DNA of 64,000 nucleotides from Calamus simplicifolius (lineage: Eukaryota; Streptophyta; Magnoliopsida; Arecales; Arecaceae), in contig UESW01003903.1 of assembly GCA_900491605.1 (NCBI GenBank), positions 1,348,223 through 1,412,222 on the forward strand, in the 5' to 3' direction. Under the pieces are notes generated by a model that was not told where the DNA came from, did no database searches, and saw nothing but the letters and a program-made list of their open reading frames with translations. The translations under genes and the position numbers were made by a program. Of the stretch, positions 33,940 to 45,961 are shown one piece after another (position 1 is the first letter of the stretch; each line of letters opens with the position of its first letter).

Positions 33940-34275
33940 CCCGACCAGGGCTTGTAAGCTGCCCAAATCCGGATGAAGCTTTGGATCACTCGGTCCGGCC
34001 GGGGCTTGTAAGCTGCCCGAATCTGGATGGAGCTTTGGAGATTACTCGGTCCGGCCGGGGCTTGTAAGCTACCCGAATCCGGATGGAGCTTTGGAGATCA
34101 CTCGTCCGGCCGGGGCTTGTAAGCTGCCCGAATCCGAATGGAGCTTTGGAGATCACTCAGTCCGGCCGGGGCTTGTAAGCTGCCCGAATCCAGATGAAGC
34201 TTTGGAGATCACTTGGTCTGGCCGGGGCTTGTAAGCTGCCCGAATCCGGCCAAAGGCTTGGAGATCACTTGGCCC
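33940..34275 (-). repeat. Tandem array, 55-bp unit x 6
   Basis: The block CTTGTAAGCTGCCCGAATCC recurs at 33951, 34005, 34061, 34116, 34172 and 34228, with ACTCGGTCCGGCCGGGG between copies. It lies between integrase and the antisense ORFs. Confidence 0.92.
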
Positions 34276-34531
34276 CCAGCCGCACTGGGGGTACTTGGCC
34301 ATACCAAGTCTTTGTGAAATAGGACCCGGTCCAGTCAAGGTACGGAGATTTAGTTCAAGACTCGGCCCAGCTGAGGTGCGGAGATAGCTCGGTTGTGCCG
34401 AGAATGGATGCGTAAGCAGCATCTGTTTTCTATTATAACTTTTTCGAAAAAAACGATTGTAGCAGTCATGCTGTGAATAATAGAAACAAGATGCCAAAGA
34501 TGCAAATGGGCAAGTCTATAGAAAGCGTACC

Positions 34532-35572
34532 TTACTGATAGTATATATGGAGATTGTCCGAATTCCACGTTCGGGGAATAGATTTCCCACCCAATCCTGG
34601 AGCTTGTAGGTGCCAGGTCCGACGACTTCCGCTACTTGATAGGGGCCTTCCCAATTTGGAGACAGCTTTCCTTGCTCCAGCGGTTTGGAGACGGATGCTT
34701 TCCAAGGACAAGATCGGGTGAGAAGGATTTTCCTTTGACTCTGGAGGCGTGATAACGAGCCACTCTTTGCTGGTATGCTGCAACCCTGACTCGAGCTTTC
34801 TCTCTAATTTCTTCCACCAGGTCAAAATTGGTGCGGAGCTGCTCGTCGTTAGCTTCCTCCGAGTAGCTCTCCACTCGTGGAGAAGGAAGTCCTATCTCCA
34901 CGGGATGACGGCTTCGTGCCGAAGGCCATCCGGAATGGGGTCTCGCCAGTGGGGATTCTCTGGGTGGTGTGGTAGGCCCATAGGACGTGATGAAGTTCAT
35001 CCGCCCATCTGCCTCGGGCTCTGGCAAGCCGAGCCTTGATCCCTTGAAGCAGGGTCCGGTTAGTTACTTCGGCTTCTCCGTTGGCTTGCGGATGCCCTAC
35101 CGACGTAAGGCGATGGTAGATTCCATACCTCGTAGAAATCTCAGAACTTTGGGTTGTCAAATTGCTTGCCGTTGTCGGTGATAACAGTATGCGAAAGGCT
35201 GAAACGGTAGATAATGGATCTCCACATGAAGTCTCTAGCCCGAGCTTCAGTTATTTGGGCAATTGCCTCGGCCTCCACCCACTTGGTGAAGTAGTCGATG
35301 GTGACAAACATGAACTTTCTCTGTCCAGTGGCGAGGGGAAAAGGGCCAAGAATATCCATCCCCCACTTAGCAAAGGGCCAAGCGAAGGATATAGGGACTA
35401 AACTGGTAGAGGGAAGCCTCTGGATGCTGAAATGTCTCTGACATGGGTCACAAGCTCGGACAAGGTTGTCAGTATCTTTTTGCATAGTGGGCCAATAGTA
35501 CCCTTGGCGCAACACCTTGTGGCATAAGGACTGGCTCCCCAGAAATTCCCTTATGTACCTTCCAGAGAGCAT
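34532..35572 (-). pseudogene. Element 2 integrase
   Basis: It shows a zinc-binding tail (CDPCQRHFS), then the core with all three catalytic acids: Asp in WGMDILGPF, Asp in VITDNGKQFD and Glu in GHPQANGEAEVTNRTL. The C-terminal part has LWAYHTTQRIPTGETPF and ends with a typical GPGTYKL region before a stop near 34532. There is no chromodomain. A premature stop and frame change near 35140 (after FDNPKF) and further shifts near 34870 and 34640 break the frame. Integrase would insert the cDNA into the genome. Confidence 0.88.
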
Positions 35573-36800
35573 AATCAGCTTTAGATGGGCGAAGGCACTT
35601 GAGCAGTGGTATGGAGAAGGACCACTTATACAACTGGTCGTCGATCAACACATAGTGGGTGGCTTGCATTTTCAGCTTCCTTGCTTCTTTTCGGTCGACT
35701 AGGAGCGACCCTTCTTTAAGATACCTTAGTATGGGGTCGAACCAGGATGGTTTGGCCTCGATCTGCATCACTCGGTCTACCTCTGCGATGCTAGGCCTCT
35801 CCAGGGTCTCCAGGGGAAACTTCCACTCGGAATCCATCGACTCCGCGATTGCCAGCCGAGATAATAGTCGCGCGGGCATTCTCGGATCTTGGGATTGGAT
35901 AACTTTAAATTCAGAGAAGTGGGAAAGCAAATCCCGCACCTTTTGGAGATACCAAATCATATTTGGCTCCGGGCCTCGAACTCGCCCCGCATGTGACCGG
36001 CCACCAACTGAGAGTTGGTAAAGGCATTCAGCTTTGCCACTTTAAGATCACGGGCGATTTAGAGTCCAGCAAGCAGAGCTTCATATTCGGCTTCATTGTT
36101 GGAGGCTGGGAAGGAGAAGCGAACATTGTACTCAAAGGTCGCCCCTCTGGGCTGGGAGGATCAAGCCAGCGCCAGAGCCATTAGCATTAGATGATCTGTC
36201 GACATGGAGAAGCCATAGGGCACCAGGTCCTGGATGCTCAGAAGAGTCCGGAGCAAAGCCATCCTCCGGGATGGTGCACTCAAGGAGGAAATCAGCAAGA
36301 ACCTGCGCTTTGATGGCCGGGCGAGGTTGGTACCGGATATCATGTTCGCTTAATTTGATGGCCCATTTGGTCATTCTTCCTGATGTCTCCGGGCGATGGA
36401 CCACCGCCTTGATGGGTTGGTCAGTCAGGACCGTCACAGAGTGCACCTGGAAGTATGGTCGCAGCTCCGAACCGACGTTATCAGGGCCAACACCATTTCT
36501 CAATTCGGGTGTATCTTGTCTCCGCGTCGCGAGCAGCTTGCTGACATAGTAGATCGGCTTTTGGGTCTTGTTCTCTTCTCTGACCAGCACCAAGCAATTG
36601 CGCCTTCTAAAACTGCCAGTACAGAAATAATATTTCTCCTGGATTGGGACTGCTGAGGAGGGGGGAGAGCCGAGATATTCTTGAGATCTTGAAATGATTT
36701 TGACATTCAGCAGACCATTGGAAATTTTTGCCGACGGAGGCTTTTGAAGAAGGAAGGCATCTCTCGCCGACCGAGCCACGAAGCGGTTGAAGGCCGCTAT
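35573..36800 (-). pseudogene. Element 2 RNase H and second RNase H-like domain
   Basis: 36779-36132 contains the end of RT and RNase H (KPIYYVSKLL, VLTDQPIKAVVHRPETSGRM, HDIRYQPRPAIKAQVLADFL), then WLLHVDRSSNANGSGAGL, the start of a second, archaeal-like RNase H. The second domain continues through 35960-35573 into the integrase linker (VDRVMQIEAKPSWFDPILRY). This domain pair is diagnostic for Tat-lineage elements. Frames shift near 36130. Confidence 0.82.
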
Positions 36801-37549
36801 CTTCCAGTCAGGCGCTGGACCTCTTTAATAGATGTTGGGGGTGCCATTTGTTGAAGAGCTTGAATCTTCTGGGGTTAGCTTCGATACCCGCTGGAGACCA
36901 TGAAGCCGAAGAACTTCCCAGAGTTACACCGAAGGCGCATTTGTTGGATTGAGCTTCATCCGGAGCGTTGCAAAGCTCTCTGAGAGGTCCTCGACATGCT
37001 GTGATGCTTCTTTGCTTTTGACCAGCATGTCGTCAACATACACCTCCATGTTTCAACCGATTTGCTCCTTGAATACTTTGTTAACCAGCCTTTGGTAAGT
37101 AGCACCTGCATTTTTAAGACCAAAGGCATGACACGGTAACAGTAAGTACCTCGGTCGGTTATGAAGGCGGTCTTTTCTTCATCCTCGGGGCCATCCGGAT
37201 CTGATTGTAGCCTGAATATGCATCCATGAATGTCAGCATCTGATGACCTGAGTGGCATCCACAAGCTGGTCGATCCGGGAAGAGGGAAGCTGTCCTTCGG
37301 GCAGGCTTTGTTAAGGTCGGTGAAGTCGATGCAAATCCTCCACTTGCCGTTCGACTTCTTCACCATGACGACGTTTGATAGCCAGCTTGGATAATTTACC
37401 TCCCGGACGAAGTTTGCCTTGATGAGTTTGTCTACTTCTTCTTCAATGGCCTTTGCCGTTCGGGCGAAGCTCCTCTTCTTCTGCTTGACGGGCCGGGCAT
37501 CTCGTCCATTGAGACGATGGACGAGAACCTCGGGGCTGATCCCTGGCAT
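36801..37549 (-). pseudogene. Element 2 reverse transcriptase
   Basis: The frame begins with VKQKKRSFARTAKAIEEEVD, followed by REVNYPSWLSNVVMVKKSNG, KWRICIDFTDLNKACPKDSF. The catalytic YVDD is encoded at 37040-37029 in MEVYVDDMLVKS, but in a different frame from the N-terminal part, and small deletions lie near 37240-37150. The enzyme is therefore not functional. Confidence 0.87.
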
Positions 37550-37739
37550 GTCAGAGGCGGACCAGGCGAAGACATCAGCGTTGCTTCGGAGAAAGTCTGA
37601 TCAATCCAACCGAGGTTCCCTTTCAGCAGCGACCCGATTTTTATGGTTCGGTCGGGACGAGCCTCATCCAACGGCACCTCCTCCAGCTCTTTGCTGGTTC
37701 TCCTCGCTGTTCGGCAAAGTCCTCCCGAGCATCTAGCCC

Positions 37740-38200
37740 GTCAACCTCCGGCACTTGGACTGAAGGCTGGTAACGAAGCACTGCCGAGCCATGGCTTGAT
37801 TTTCCTCGAACAACTTAACTCCCCATCCGGTGGGAATTTCATGGATAGTGCGGGATGGAGACAACTGCCTTGAGGGACATCAGGCCGGGTCTGCCGAATA
37901 TTGCATTGTAGGGGACCTGAGTTGGTCACTAGGAAGTCTGTATGAACAGTGGCCACAAGGGCCAGGCTCCCGCGGACCGTCAGGGTGACGACCCCTTCCG
38001 GATGATGACGTCGCCTGTGAATCCCATTAGGGTGGAATCCACGGCTCGAAGGTTTCCATGAGTAGTTTCATCTTGGCAAACACATCGAGATACAAAACAT
38101 TCACCGAACTTCCACTATCAATAAGGATCGGCTACATCATAGTTATTCAAATTGAGGGATACAACTAATGCATCATCATGGGGAACTGTATCCCTTGGAG
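37740..38200 (-). pseudogene. Element 2 aspartic protease
   Basis: The active-site block DSGSSVNVLYLDVFAKM lies at about 38120-38070, preceded by the SFSDMISKGYSSPHDDALVV type linker that ends gag in this family. Later parts are frameshifted. The domain would cut the gag-pol polyprotein. Confidence 0.75.
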
Positions 38201-38399
38201 ATCATGTCGGAGAAGGAGAGCTCGCCCGTCCGTGCTTTCTTTGGCGCTGATCCTTCTTCATCGTCCCGGACTCGACGGCCTCTTCGATCATGTTGATGCG
38301 GCCGATCACGGGGATTTGGAGGAGGAGGTTGTTGAGGTTCGGGCTGGCGGTCACCTCCTTGTCTGGCTCGGGCGCCTCCTGAACTGATTCAGCCGCCCC

Positions 38400-39797
38400 G
38401 CTGGATCAGCCTCTCGATTCATTTTTCAGCTGCCAGCATTCTTCAGTGTCGTGGCCATGCTCCCGTGGTAGCGGCAGTACTTGGTGGGGTCTCTTCGGGT
38501 CGGGTTCCCTCGGAGAGGAGCTGGCCGGGGGAGCTGGCGCTCTATTCCATGAGGATCTCGCCCGGGACGGTGAGCGGAGTGTAGCGATCGAATCGCCTGG
38601 TGGGCTCCGGGAGCGATTCCTTGGCGGCGACGGGGAACTCTTTGGCGGCGAGGCGGACTTGGCCGGCGGGACGGTGCCTATCGGGCCCTTTGGGCTCCTT
38701 CTTCTTTGCCAGCTCGGCGCGGGCAACTCTCCGCGATTCTTCGACCCTGGCGTATTTGTCTGCCAGGGCCATCATATCGGAGAGGTTAGGGGGTAGCTGA
38801 CTTCCATCGCCAGGTAGAAGTCGCTTTCCTTTGAGACTCCCCTGCCAAGGCGGACATAGCCACCTCATGATTAAGGTGGTCCACCTCCAACATGGCCTTA
38901 TTAAAACGGCCAGATATTTCTCAAGGACTCCCCCTCTCTCTGCTTAACTTCGGAGAGGGAGTCAGATCTCCGTCGGTGGCGGCGGCTGCTGACGAACTGG
39001 CCAATAAAAAGGTGGCTCAGCTCGTCAAATGAATCAATGGAACCTGGCTTCAAGGCATTGAACCAGGTTCGGGCAGATCCTCTGAGGGTGGAGGGGAAGG
39101 CGCGGCAGAGGATCGCATCGGATGCTCCGTGGAACATCATTATTGACCGGAAGCTGCTGAGATGGTCGTCCGGGTCGGAAGAGCCGTGGTAGGGTTCGAC
39201 GGCTGGTAGCTTGACATGGGAGGGAATCACTTCCTCCATGATCCCTTTGGAGAAGGGATGCCCTGCTCCGCCTTTGCTGGAGCGGATGGGCCTGCTTGGC
39301 GGCATCCAGCTCCTGGCGCATCTCCCGGATCTGTTGGCGGATCTCCTCTTCAGGTATGGCAGGAGGAGCTGGCGAGGAGAGAAATGAGACGGTGTCGAAT
39401 CATGGTGAGAAATCACTGGGAGAGAGATCGGGCCCGCCGAGATCGGAGAGATCCTTGCCATAGACCCCTTGGGGGACTGGTTTGCTTCCTCTAGGGTCGA
39501 GGGGGGTCTGCTACCCATGCATGCCGAAAGAAGAGATCGCTGGATGAGAGGGGCTGCCTCCTCAGGAAGATGTGGGGTAGGTGCAGCTGGAGGGGGGCTT
39601 CGAAGCGCTCCTGGACCAGGTGGTCAGGGCCTGGACTTGCTGGACCAGTAAGGCGAACTGGTCCTGGGTCACCGGGGCAGCCGGTGGCGATGGGGTTTCC
39701 TTGGTGGAGGTAGCGGCGCTACACTGCTCACCGGATCAGGTCTCTGGGAGGCAACCTGATCTTGGGCTTCAGAGGTTGCCTTTCTTCGATTGGCCAT
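38400..39797 (-). pseudogene. Element 2 gag
   Basis: The start at 39797 reads MANRRKATSEAQDQVASQRP, the same start as the remnants in element 1. The retrotransposon gag core is in 39518-38901 (PYHGSSDPDDHLSSFRSIM, LRGSARTWFNALKPGSIDSF, QREGESLR). Near 38440 the REHGHDTEECWQLK motif marks the His-Cys part of the nucleocapsid region. Frameshifts occur near 39520, 38900 and 38700. Gag would form the particle that packages element RNA. Confidence 0.85.
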
Positions 39798-39862
39798 TAG
39801 AGAGGTTCTACTTTCAGATCGAGATCCTTATCTCCTTTCTTCAAGTTTTATGGGACTTGAGG

Positions 39863-39882
39863 CCCTTCCTCTAGCGCCAATC
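39863..39882 (-). other. Leader start and candidate primer site of element 2
   Basis: Minus strand GATTGGCGCTAGAGGAAGGG directly follows the 5' LTR end GGCAACA. It is identical in type to the leader of element 1. TGG at the third base fits a tRNA 3' CCA primer, but the tRNA is not identified. Confidence 0.6.
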
Positions 39883-40841
39883 TGTTGCCGCTGAAATCCG
39901 TCCTCCGACTCGGGCGCGATCGATCTCCTGGGTGGACCTGCAAAACAGTCCTCACGCGAGAGGTGTTGGGGGTGGCCCTCCGCGGAAGACCCTCCGACAC
40001 TTAAGTCAGTGGGGATCGGCAATCAACAAACGAGAGGAGAAAGCTCTCGCTGAAGAGTCTCTTTAAGGGCGGTCTTTCGAGAGCTCTGAGCAGAGCGTTA
40101 ATGGCGGAAAGAAGGTGAGCAGAAGTAGAAGGAGGGTAGGCCAGTAAGCCAGTGCGCATACTTGAGGAGCCGGAAGATGGCCCTACTTATAGGGTATCAC
40201 CTGATTCCTTGGGGGCGTCGTGGGTTCGAAAGTTGTTAGGATTCGAATCCAGTTTGTTATGAGGTTAGTAAGATTCGCATCTTGTTGGTTAGAGGATCAA
40301 CAACTGGGAGAGCTGGTTGATGCCTCGAGACTTGGTGGTTGCGTAGGCTCCAGGGCTCTAGGCCACTCTCGCGGGTCCTAGGCCACTCTCGGGCATGATT
40401 TCTATTTGGAATCTTACGAATTTGAACTCTTCCGCACCGGATTCCGTGGAGGTGCTTGAGCGCCTGAGTTTGGCCAAGGCATAACAGATAGCTCGGCCAG
40501 GACCGAGAGATAGGAATAGCTCGGCTGGGGCCGAGAGATGGAGATAGCTCGGCTGAGGCCGAGAGACAAAGATAGCTCGGCTGAGACCGAGAGATGGGGA
40601 TAGCTCGGCTAAGGCCGAGAAGCAGTGATAGCTCGGCTGAGATCGAGAGACAAGGATAGCTCGGCTGAGACCGAGAGATGGGGATCCGTGCCTTGGGAAT
40701 CCTTGGCTCGCTGAGGGGTTAATGCGCCCCGATCCACTGAGGCTGACCCATCCCTAGCAGGTATCACAAAGCAAGCGGGAGTTAGGGTTGATCCTAACTC
40801 TTTACACGATTATTGATGCAACGACGATTTTGCCCCTCAAC
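39883..40841 (-). repeat. Element 2 5' LTR
   Basis: About 959 bp. On the minus strand a TATA-like CCTATAAGTAGGGCC lies near 40190. Seven copies of the 28-bp hairpin unit (CTCGGCTGAGACCGAG) fill 40485-40685. The U5 part resembles the U5 of element 1. Confidence 0.87.
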
Positions 40842-41400
40842 GGTTTTCATTTCTTTTCTTTTCTCTCAAGCTGATTCTTCTTTTCGATTTACTTCTTGGC
40901 GTGTTGTAGATTTGGTCCGTGTTATTTTTTCACTTGGATTTTTTTTTCGATTTTATTGTTTTCTGATTTGGGAGGTTTTAATGGCTGAAAGTAATGGCTG
41001 GAGTTATCAAAGATCCGTTAGTTCTTGTTTTGTTTTTTTTCCTAAACTATATTATGGATTGCGTGGTAGACCAACCTTCGGATCTGGAAGTAATGCGGCT
41101 GATTTTTGTTCTCAATTTGTCAAGCATGTTTTTGTTCTATCATCTTCCTTGAGTCAAGATTTAGAGTGATTTTTGTTCTCAATTGAGAGCCCACTTCAGT
41201 ATATGTGGTGTCGGCTCGGCTCCTTGAAATCACTTTGGGGTTTGGGCATTTTATCTCTTATGAGTAGTGATGATACACCAGTAAGATTACCATTAATCTC
41301 CCATGACTGCCAAGCATCTTCTTACTCGCCAAGTAGTTTGAGCAGACATCCATCTATGGGGACTAGTCGAATAAGATGAGGACCCAGTTTAAGCCGCCAT
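40842..41400 (+). other. Leader and short ORF right of the gypsy insertion
   Basis: Continues the C/T-rich leader of 28316-28561: T-rich intron-like sequence, then ATGGCTGAAAGTAATGGCTGG at 40981 opening a 62-codon frame (MAESNGWSYQRS ... SSLSQDLE) that ends at 41169. It may be an upstream exon of the CACTA transcript or a captured host exon. No domain is recognised. Confidence 0.35.
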
Positions 41401-42518
41401 TAATAAATCTCTCAGCGGGCCCGTGCCTTTCTAGCTATCCACCATCACTATAACAAATCACTGATTGGCTCGTAAAATTTCAGTGCGGTAAAGGTCTCCT
41501 AGTCTTGATTGGCTTCTTTTTGGACCCGTCTCTTGCATTAAGGCCCCATTTGGCTGCCATGTTTTTTTCTAAAAAGTCACTTTTTTTCCGGGAAGAAATT
41601 GGGAGGGCTCTTGCTTGGTTGTTCATTTCAATGCGATCAATGGGAATCATTTCTCTAAAAGAGTCATGCCTTTTTCATGACCTGTTAGAAGACACGTCTA
41701 AGGTGAGGATGACAAAATACTTTTTTTACGAGAACACGAATCCTCGTAATGATTTAACGACCTGCCAAATGAAGCTTAAGAAACTTCAGACCCTTTACCT
41801 TTCAACCAGTCGTTAAGTTTGAAATATCTGAAGGTCTAATGGTTATCTGAGTAGAATGTGGTCTAAAGTGATTTGAAGAAGCATCTCGTGTGAGAATCAT
41901 CAATTTGTCTGCTGGGAAAAAGAATTAAAACCTGATTTCTCTGGTCCAGCAAGAATTGTCTTATTTGCACAAGTGTCATGGTGGGGCAGCTGATGCGCCG
42001 GTAAACAGAGTGATAAATATTTGTGTATGTGTCTAAAGGCTTCAATTGTACTTAAAATCGTTTATTCATTATATTTTGATCCATGCTTGGCGATATCTAT
42101 GCTGTCACCATGTTAAATAATTTCAAACATATTAAATAACAACTCTTATTTTTCATATTAATGTTCTGCTTCCTAATATCTTTATCTGTTGAGCTACATA
42201 CAATAGGAGAGAGAACTTGGACCGTATGAGCTTCTTTTGCCAAGCAGAATATATTGTTGACCGGATACACTTTGCATAAAGAAATGAAAATTAGTGAAAA
42301 TTCATTACATGTATGTATATGGACATAAAATAGGGCGTAAATAATGATACATATCATCTGTTGATATTTAGGTCAGCATTGGTCATGCAACGTCCTGCTG
42401 GTGGTCTTTTATTTTCTAAGCTTCATATTTTTTTAAATGAGTAGGTTATACTTTGAGATAAATCTGAATTTTTTAAATGAGGTTCACTATTTTTACTCAG
42501 ATTTGATGTTATCCAACG
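41401..42518. other. CACTA interior before the transposase, no gene recognised
   Basis: AT-rich. A GGCCCCATTTGGCTGCC motif at about 41540 resembles a MITE end, but no matching end was found. Confidence 0.45.
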
Positions 42519-45500
42519 ATGCTGATAGATAAGAGTTGGATACATAAGAAACAAAATTGTCCAGAATATGATGCCGATATTAAGAAGTTCATAGAAAAGG
42601 CAAGGCTTCATGTTAATGAAGAAGGGAAGATACGTTGTCCTTGTGTGCGGTGTTATAATGGCTCATGGCATAAGCCTGATTTAGTTAAATTACACTGTAT
42701 GTTAAAGGGTTTCTCGAAGACGTATCATACGTGGTATTTTCATGGAGAACAGTTTGGAAGCAATGTCTCGGATGAAAATGAGAATGAAGATGATGTCAAG
42801 AAAGGGAACAAGATGAGATGGTCGAAGCATTGCAGGACATCGCTGGCCCAAGTGGTACTCACACTGATGTTGGTAATGATGATAACAATCCGATGATGTC
42901 TAACCATGGAAGGACCGATCATAGTAAGAAATTGGATGATCTTTTCAATGAGGTGAATCTGAGCTTTATCCTGGATGTGAAAAGTTTTCTGCTTTGACAT
43001 TCTTAGTGAAGTTAATGCACATTAAGGTCCTCAATCGGTGGATAAATAAGTCTTTCATATGTTACTTGAACTATTGAAAGAGTCATTTTCGAATGGTACT
43101 AAGATACCATCTTCGCACTATGAGGCCAAAAAGAAGATGAATGAGTTGGGTTTAGGCTACGAGAACATACATGTATGTAAGCATGATTGTGCTATCTTTT
43201 GGAAGGAGAATGCCTCTTTAGAAAAATGTCCGGTGTGCAACGAGCCTAGGTGCCAAGTGGTTGGAGACGAAGGTAAGAAGATACCTTATAAAGTTATGCA
43301 GTATTTTTCACTCACACCTCGTTTAAAACGTTTATATGCCTCGATCAAGACATACAGCTGAAGATATGAGGTGGCACTATGATAAGCGACCGATCACAAA
43401 TGGGGTGTTACGGCATCTAGCAGATGGAGAAGCATGGAAAGATTTTGATCAAAAGTATCATAATTTTGCCAGTGAGCCAAGAAATGTAAGGTTAGGTCTT
43501 GCTTCAGACAGATTCAATCCATTTGGGAACATGAGTAATGCATACAGTATGTGGCCATCATTTTAGTACCTTATAACTTACCTTCATGAAATATATGAAA
43601 GAGACATTCTTTATAACGTCGTTACTTATCCCCGGTCTTAAATCTCCAGGAAGGGATATGGATATATTTTTAAGGCCAATAGTGGATGAACTTTAACATT
43701 TATGGACCGAAGGTGTTGATGTATATGATGCATGTACGAAAGAGAGTTTTCGGATGCACGTAGCTATTTTATGGACTATAAATAATTTTTCAGCATACTC
43801 ATTATTATCTAGTTGGAGCATAAAGGGTTATAAGGCATGTCCAGTTTGTAATGAGCAAACCTCATCAAAAAAGCTGAAAGACAAGATTTGCTATATGGGA
43901 CATCACCGTTACTTGCCTATTGATCACAAGTGGTGAAATAGTAGACTCCATGATAGAAGTAGAGAGCATGGAGTCAAACCAAAAATGTTGTCCGGTGAAG
44001 AAATTTTAATGCAATTAGAACTCATAGCTGCTGAAAAGTCCGAAAGCATCCAAACAATAAACATCGAAAGCAAAAGCGTGCACCAAATGAGTTGAATTGG
44101 TATAAGAAGAGTATTTTCTTCGAGTTGGAGTATTGGTCATCATTAAAATTGAGACATAACTTAGATGTAATGCATATTGAGAAGAATATTTGTGACAATG
44201 TTGTAGGAACTTTATTAAGCATCGAAGGTAAGACAAAAGACACATATAAAGCAAGAGAGGATCTGGCTTCAATGGGGATCCGAAGGGAGTTGTGGTTACA
44301 AACTCAAGGTAATAGAGTTTATAAGCCTCCTACATCTTACACATTTACATTAGATGAAAGAAGACAATTCTGTAAGTGGCTAAAATCTGTGAAGGTGCCC
44401 GATGGATATTCTTCCAATATTTCAAGGTGCATAAATGAAGGTGATGGAAAGATATCCGGCTTGAAGACACATGATTGTCATGTACTACTTCAAAGATTGT
44501 TACCTATTGGCATTCAACCATTCTTGCAGAAACATGAGAGTAGTACTTTAATCGAGCTTTCTAATTTCTTCCAACAACTTTGTTCAAGGACATTGTATGT
44601 TAGGGATTTGGAGTTGTTACAAGAGCAGATTGTGGTGATCTTATGTAAGCTTGAACGAATATTCCCACCAGCATTTTTTGACGTTATGGTGCACTTATCA
44701 ATACATTTGCCTTACGAGGCCTTACTTGCTGGACCTGTTCAAAGTAGATGGATGTATCCTTTCAAAAGGGCACTTGGTACGTATAAACAATATGTACGTA
44801 ATAAGGCTCGTCCGGAAGGTTCAATTGCAGAAGCTTATGTTGTCAACGAGTCTCTTATATTTTGTTCTTCGAGGCATAGAAACAAGATTCAATCGTCCGA
44901 AAAAAAATTTTGATTCGGATAGCCATTTGGACAAGCAATTAAATATTTGCAACTCGTTGGTGGCCTCTTGGAAAAGGAAGAATGGTGCATTTAGATGATA
45001 AAACTTTAAAACAAGTACATTGATACCTCATCAATAATTGTCCAGATGCAACCATTTTCAAGTAAGTATACTTGTAAAATTATTTCTTTATATCTCTAAA
45101 TTTTTTATAGTGCTCATTAGCGTAATGTTCTCTATAGCCAACATGTTGATCAGCTAAATCCAACTAGACTAGAAGAACTGGACCAATTACAGAAGGAAAG
45201 ATTTTTGAGTGGTTTAAAAATGAAGTAAGCCCGTACATTCATTAATATTGTAAATTAATATATCATGTGTCTTTATTTCAAATGACGTTGATGTTTGGTT
45301 TATCCAGATGTTAAATAAGCATTTTGTTGGGCATCTGAAGCTACTGATGAGCTTTATTCATTGGCTATTGGTCCCGACAGTCGTGTATGCTCGTATACTG
45401 GCTGTGTGTGAACGGCATTAAATTTATCACTGTTAATCGGGATGTCGGCCATAAAACATAGAATAGTGGCATTTGTGTTCCCTCTACTCATCTAGGAGAA

Positions 45501-45956
45501 GAAATTAACTTTTATGGTATATTATTAGAGTCCTTGAATTTCATTTTGTTAAAGGTTGTAAGGCGATAATGTTCAAGTGCAAATGGTTTGAAACTGAACC
45601 AAAGCATAGGAGAATGCAACAACATTATAATATTACAAGTATAAATATTAGTTCACAATGGTACAAACATGAGCCATTCATTTTAGCATCACAAGCTGAA
45701 AAGGTTTTCTACTTGGATGATTTGAAGAACGATTCTAATTGGAAAGTGGTATACAAGGTTAGTCATCATTTGTGGGATATTTCAAAAAAAGATAATGATG
45801 TTCAGGAAGAAGTATATCAAGAAGATGATTCAGCAGTCCTTCGATTCACATGTGAGCAACCTGGCATGGACTTAATAACATCTCGGCGTACGGACACTGA
45901 TGCTGAAATAGTTGCAATTCAAGAAAACATTATAGGTCAAAGTGATGTCGGTCAAG
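42519..45956 (+). pseudogene. CACTA transposase (TNPD type), interrupted by copia
   Basis: Domains in order: transposase-associated N-terminal domain (DKSWIHKKQNCPEYDADI, IRCPCVRCYNGSW, WYFHGE; 42519-42780); transposase core of family 21 (MNELGLGYENIHVCKHDC, KCPVCNEPRCQV, MRWHYDKR, LGLASDRFNPFGNMSNAYS; 43059-43566; then KACPVCNEQTSSKKL at 43830); DUF4218 (LKLRHNLDVMHIEKNI ... PPAFFDVMVHLSIHLPYEA; 44092-44913); DUF4216 (LAIGPDSRV, then FKCKWFETEP, FILASQAEKVFYLDD; 45300-45956). The protein would cut and move the element. Stops or frameshifts occur near 42900, 43360, 43566, 43936 and 44090. The reading frame runs into the copia target site ATGAG and resumes at 56346 with an acidic tail (DDTLADYDSEGSIHSS). 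Confidence 0.88.
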
Positions 45957-45961
45957 ATGAG
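45957..45961. other. Target-site duplication of the copia element, left
   Basis: ATGAG, identical to 56346-56350. It proves that the copia inserted here as a unit. Confidence 0.92.

Larger units (their letters stand above)
28562..40841 (-). mobile_element. Element 2: Ty3/gypsy retrotransposon, Tat type, with antisense ORFs
   Basis: 12.3 kb on the minus strand. LTRs are 39883-40841 (5') and 28562-29500 (3'). In the minus direction the order is leader, gag, protease, RT, RNase H, second RNase H-like domain, integrase, tandem repeats, antisense ORFs, polypurine tract, 3' LTR. The second RNase H before integrase, integrase without a chromodomain, and extra antisense ORFs are known Tat-lineage traits. 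GGTTT occurs at 28557-28561 and 40842-40846 and may be the target duplication, though the left LTR edge is ambiguous by one base. Frameshifts throughout pol make it inactive. Confidence 0.88.

Noticed and set aside
41447..41470. CACTATAACAAATC as a CACTA end inside the nest
   Set aside because: A single occurrence with no subterminal repeats or partner end beside it. Probably chance.
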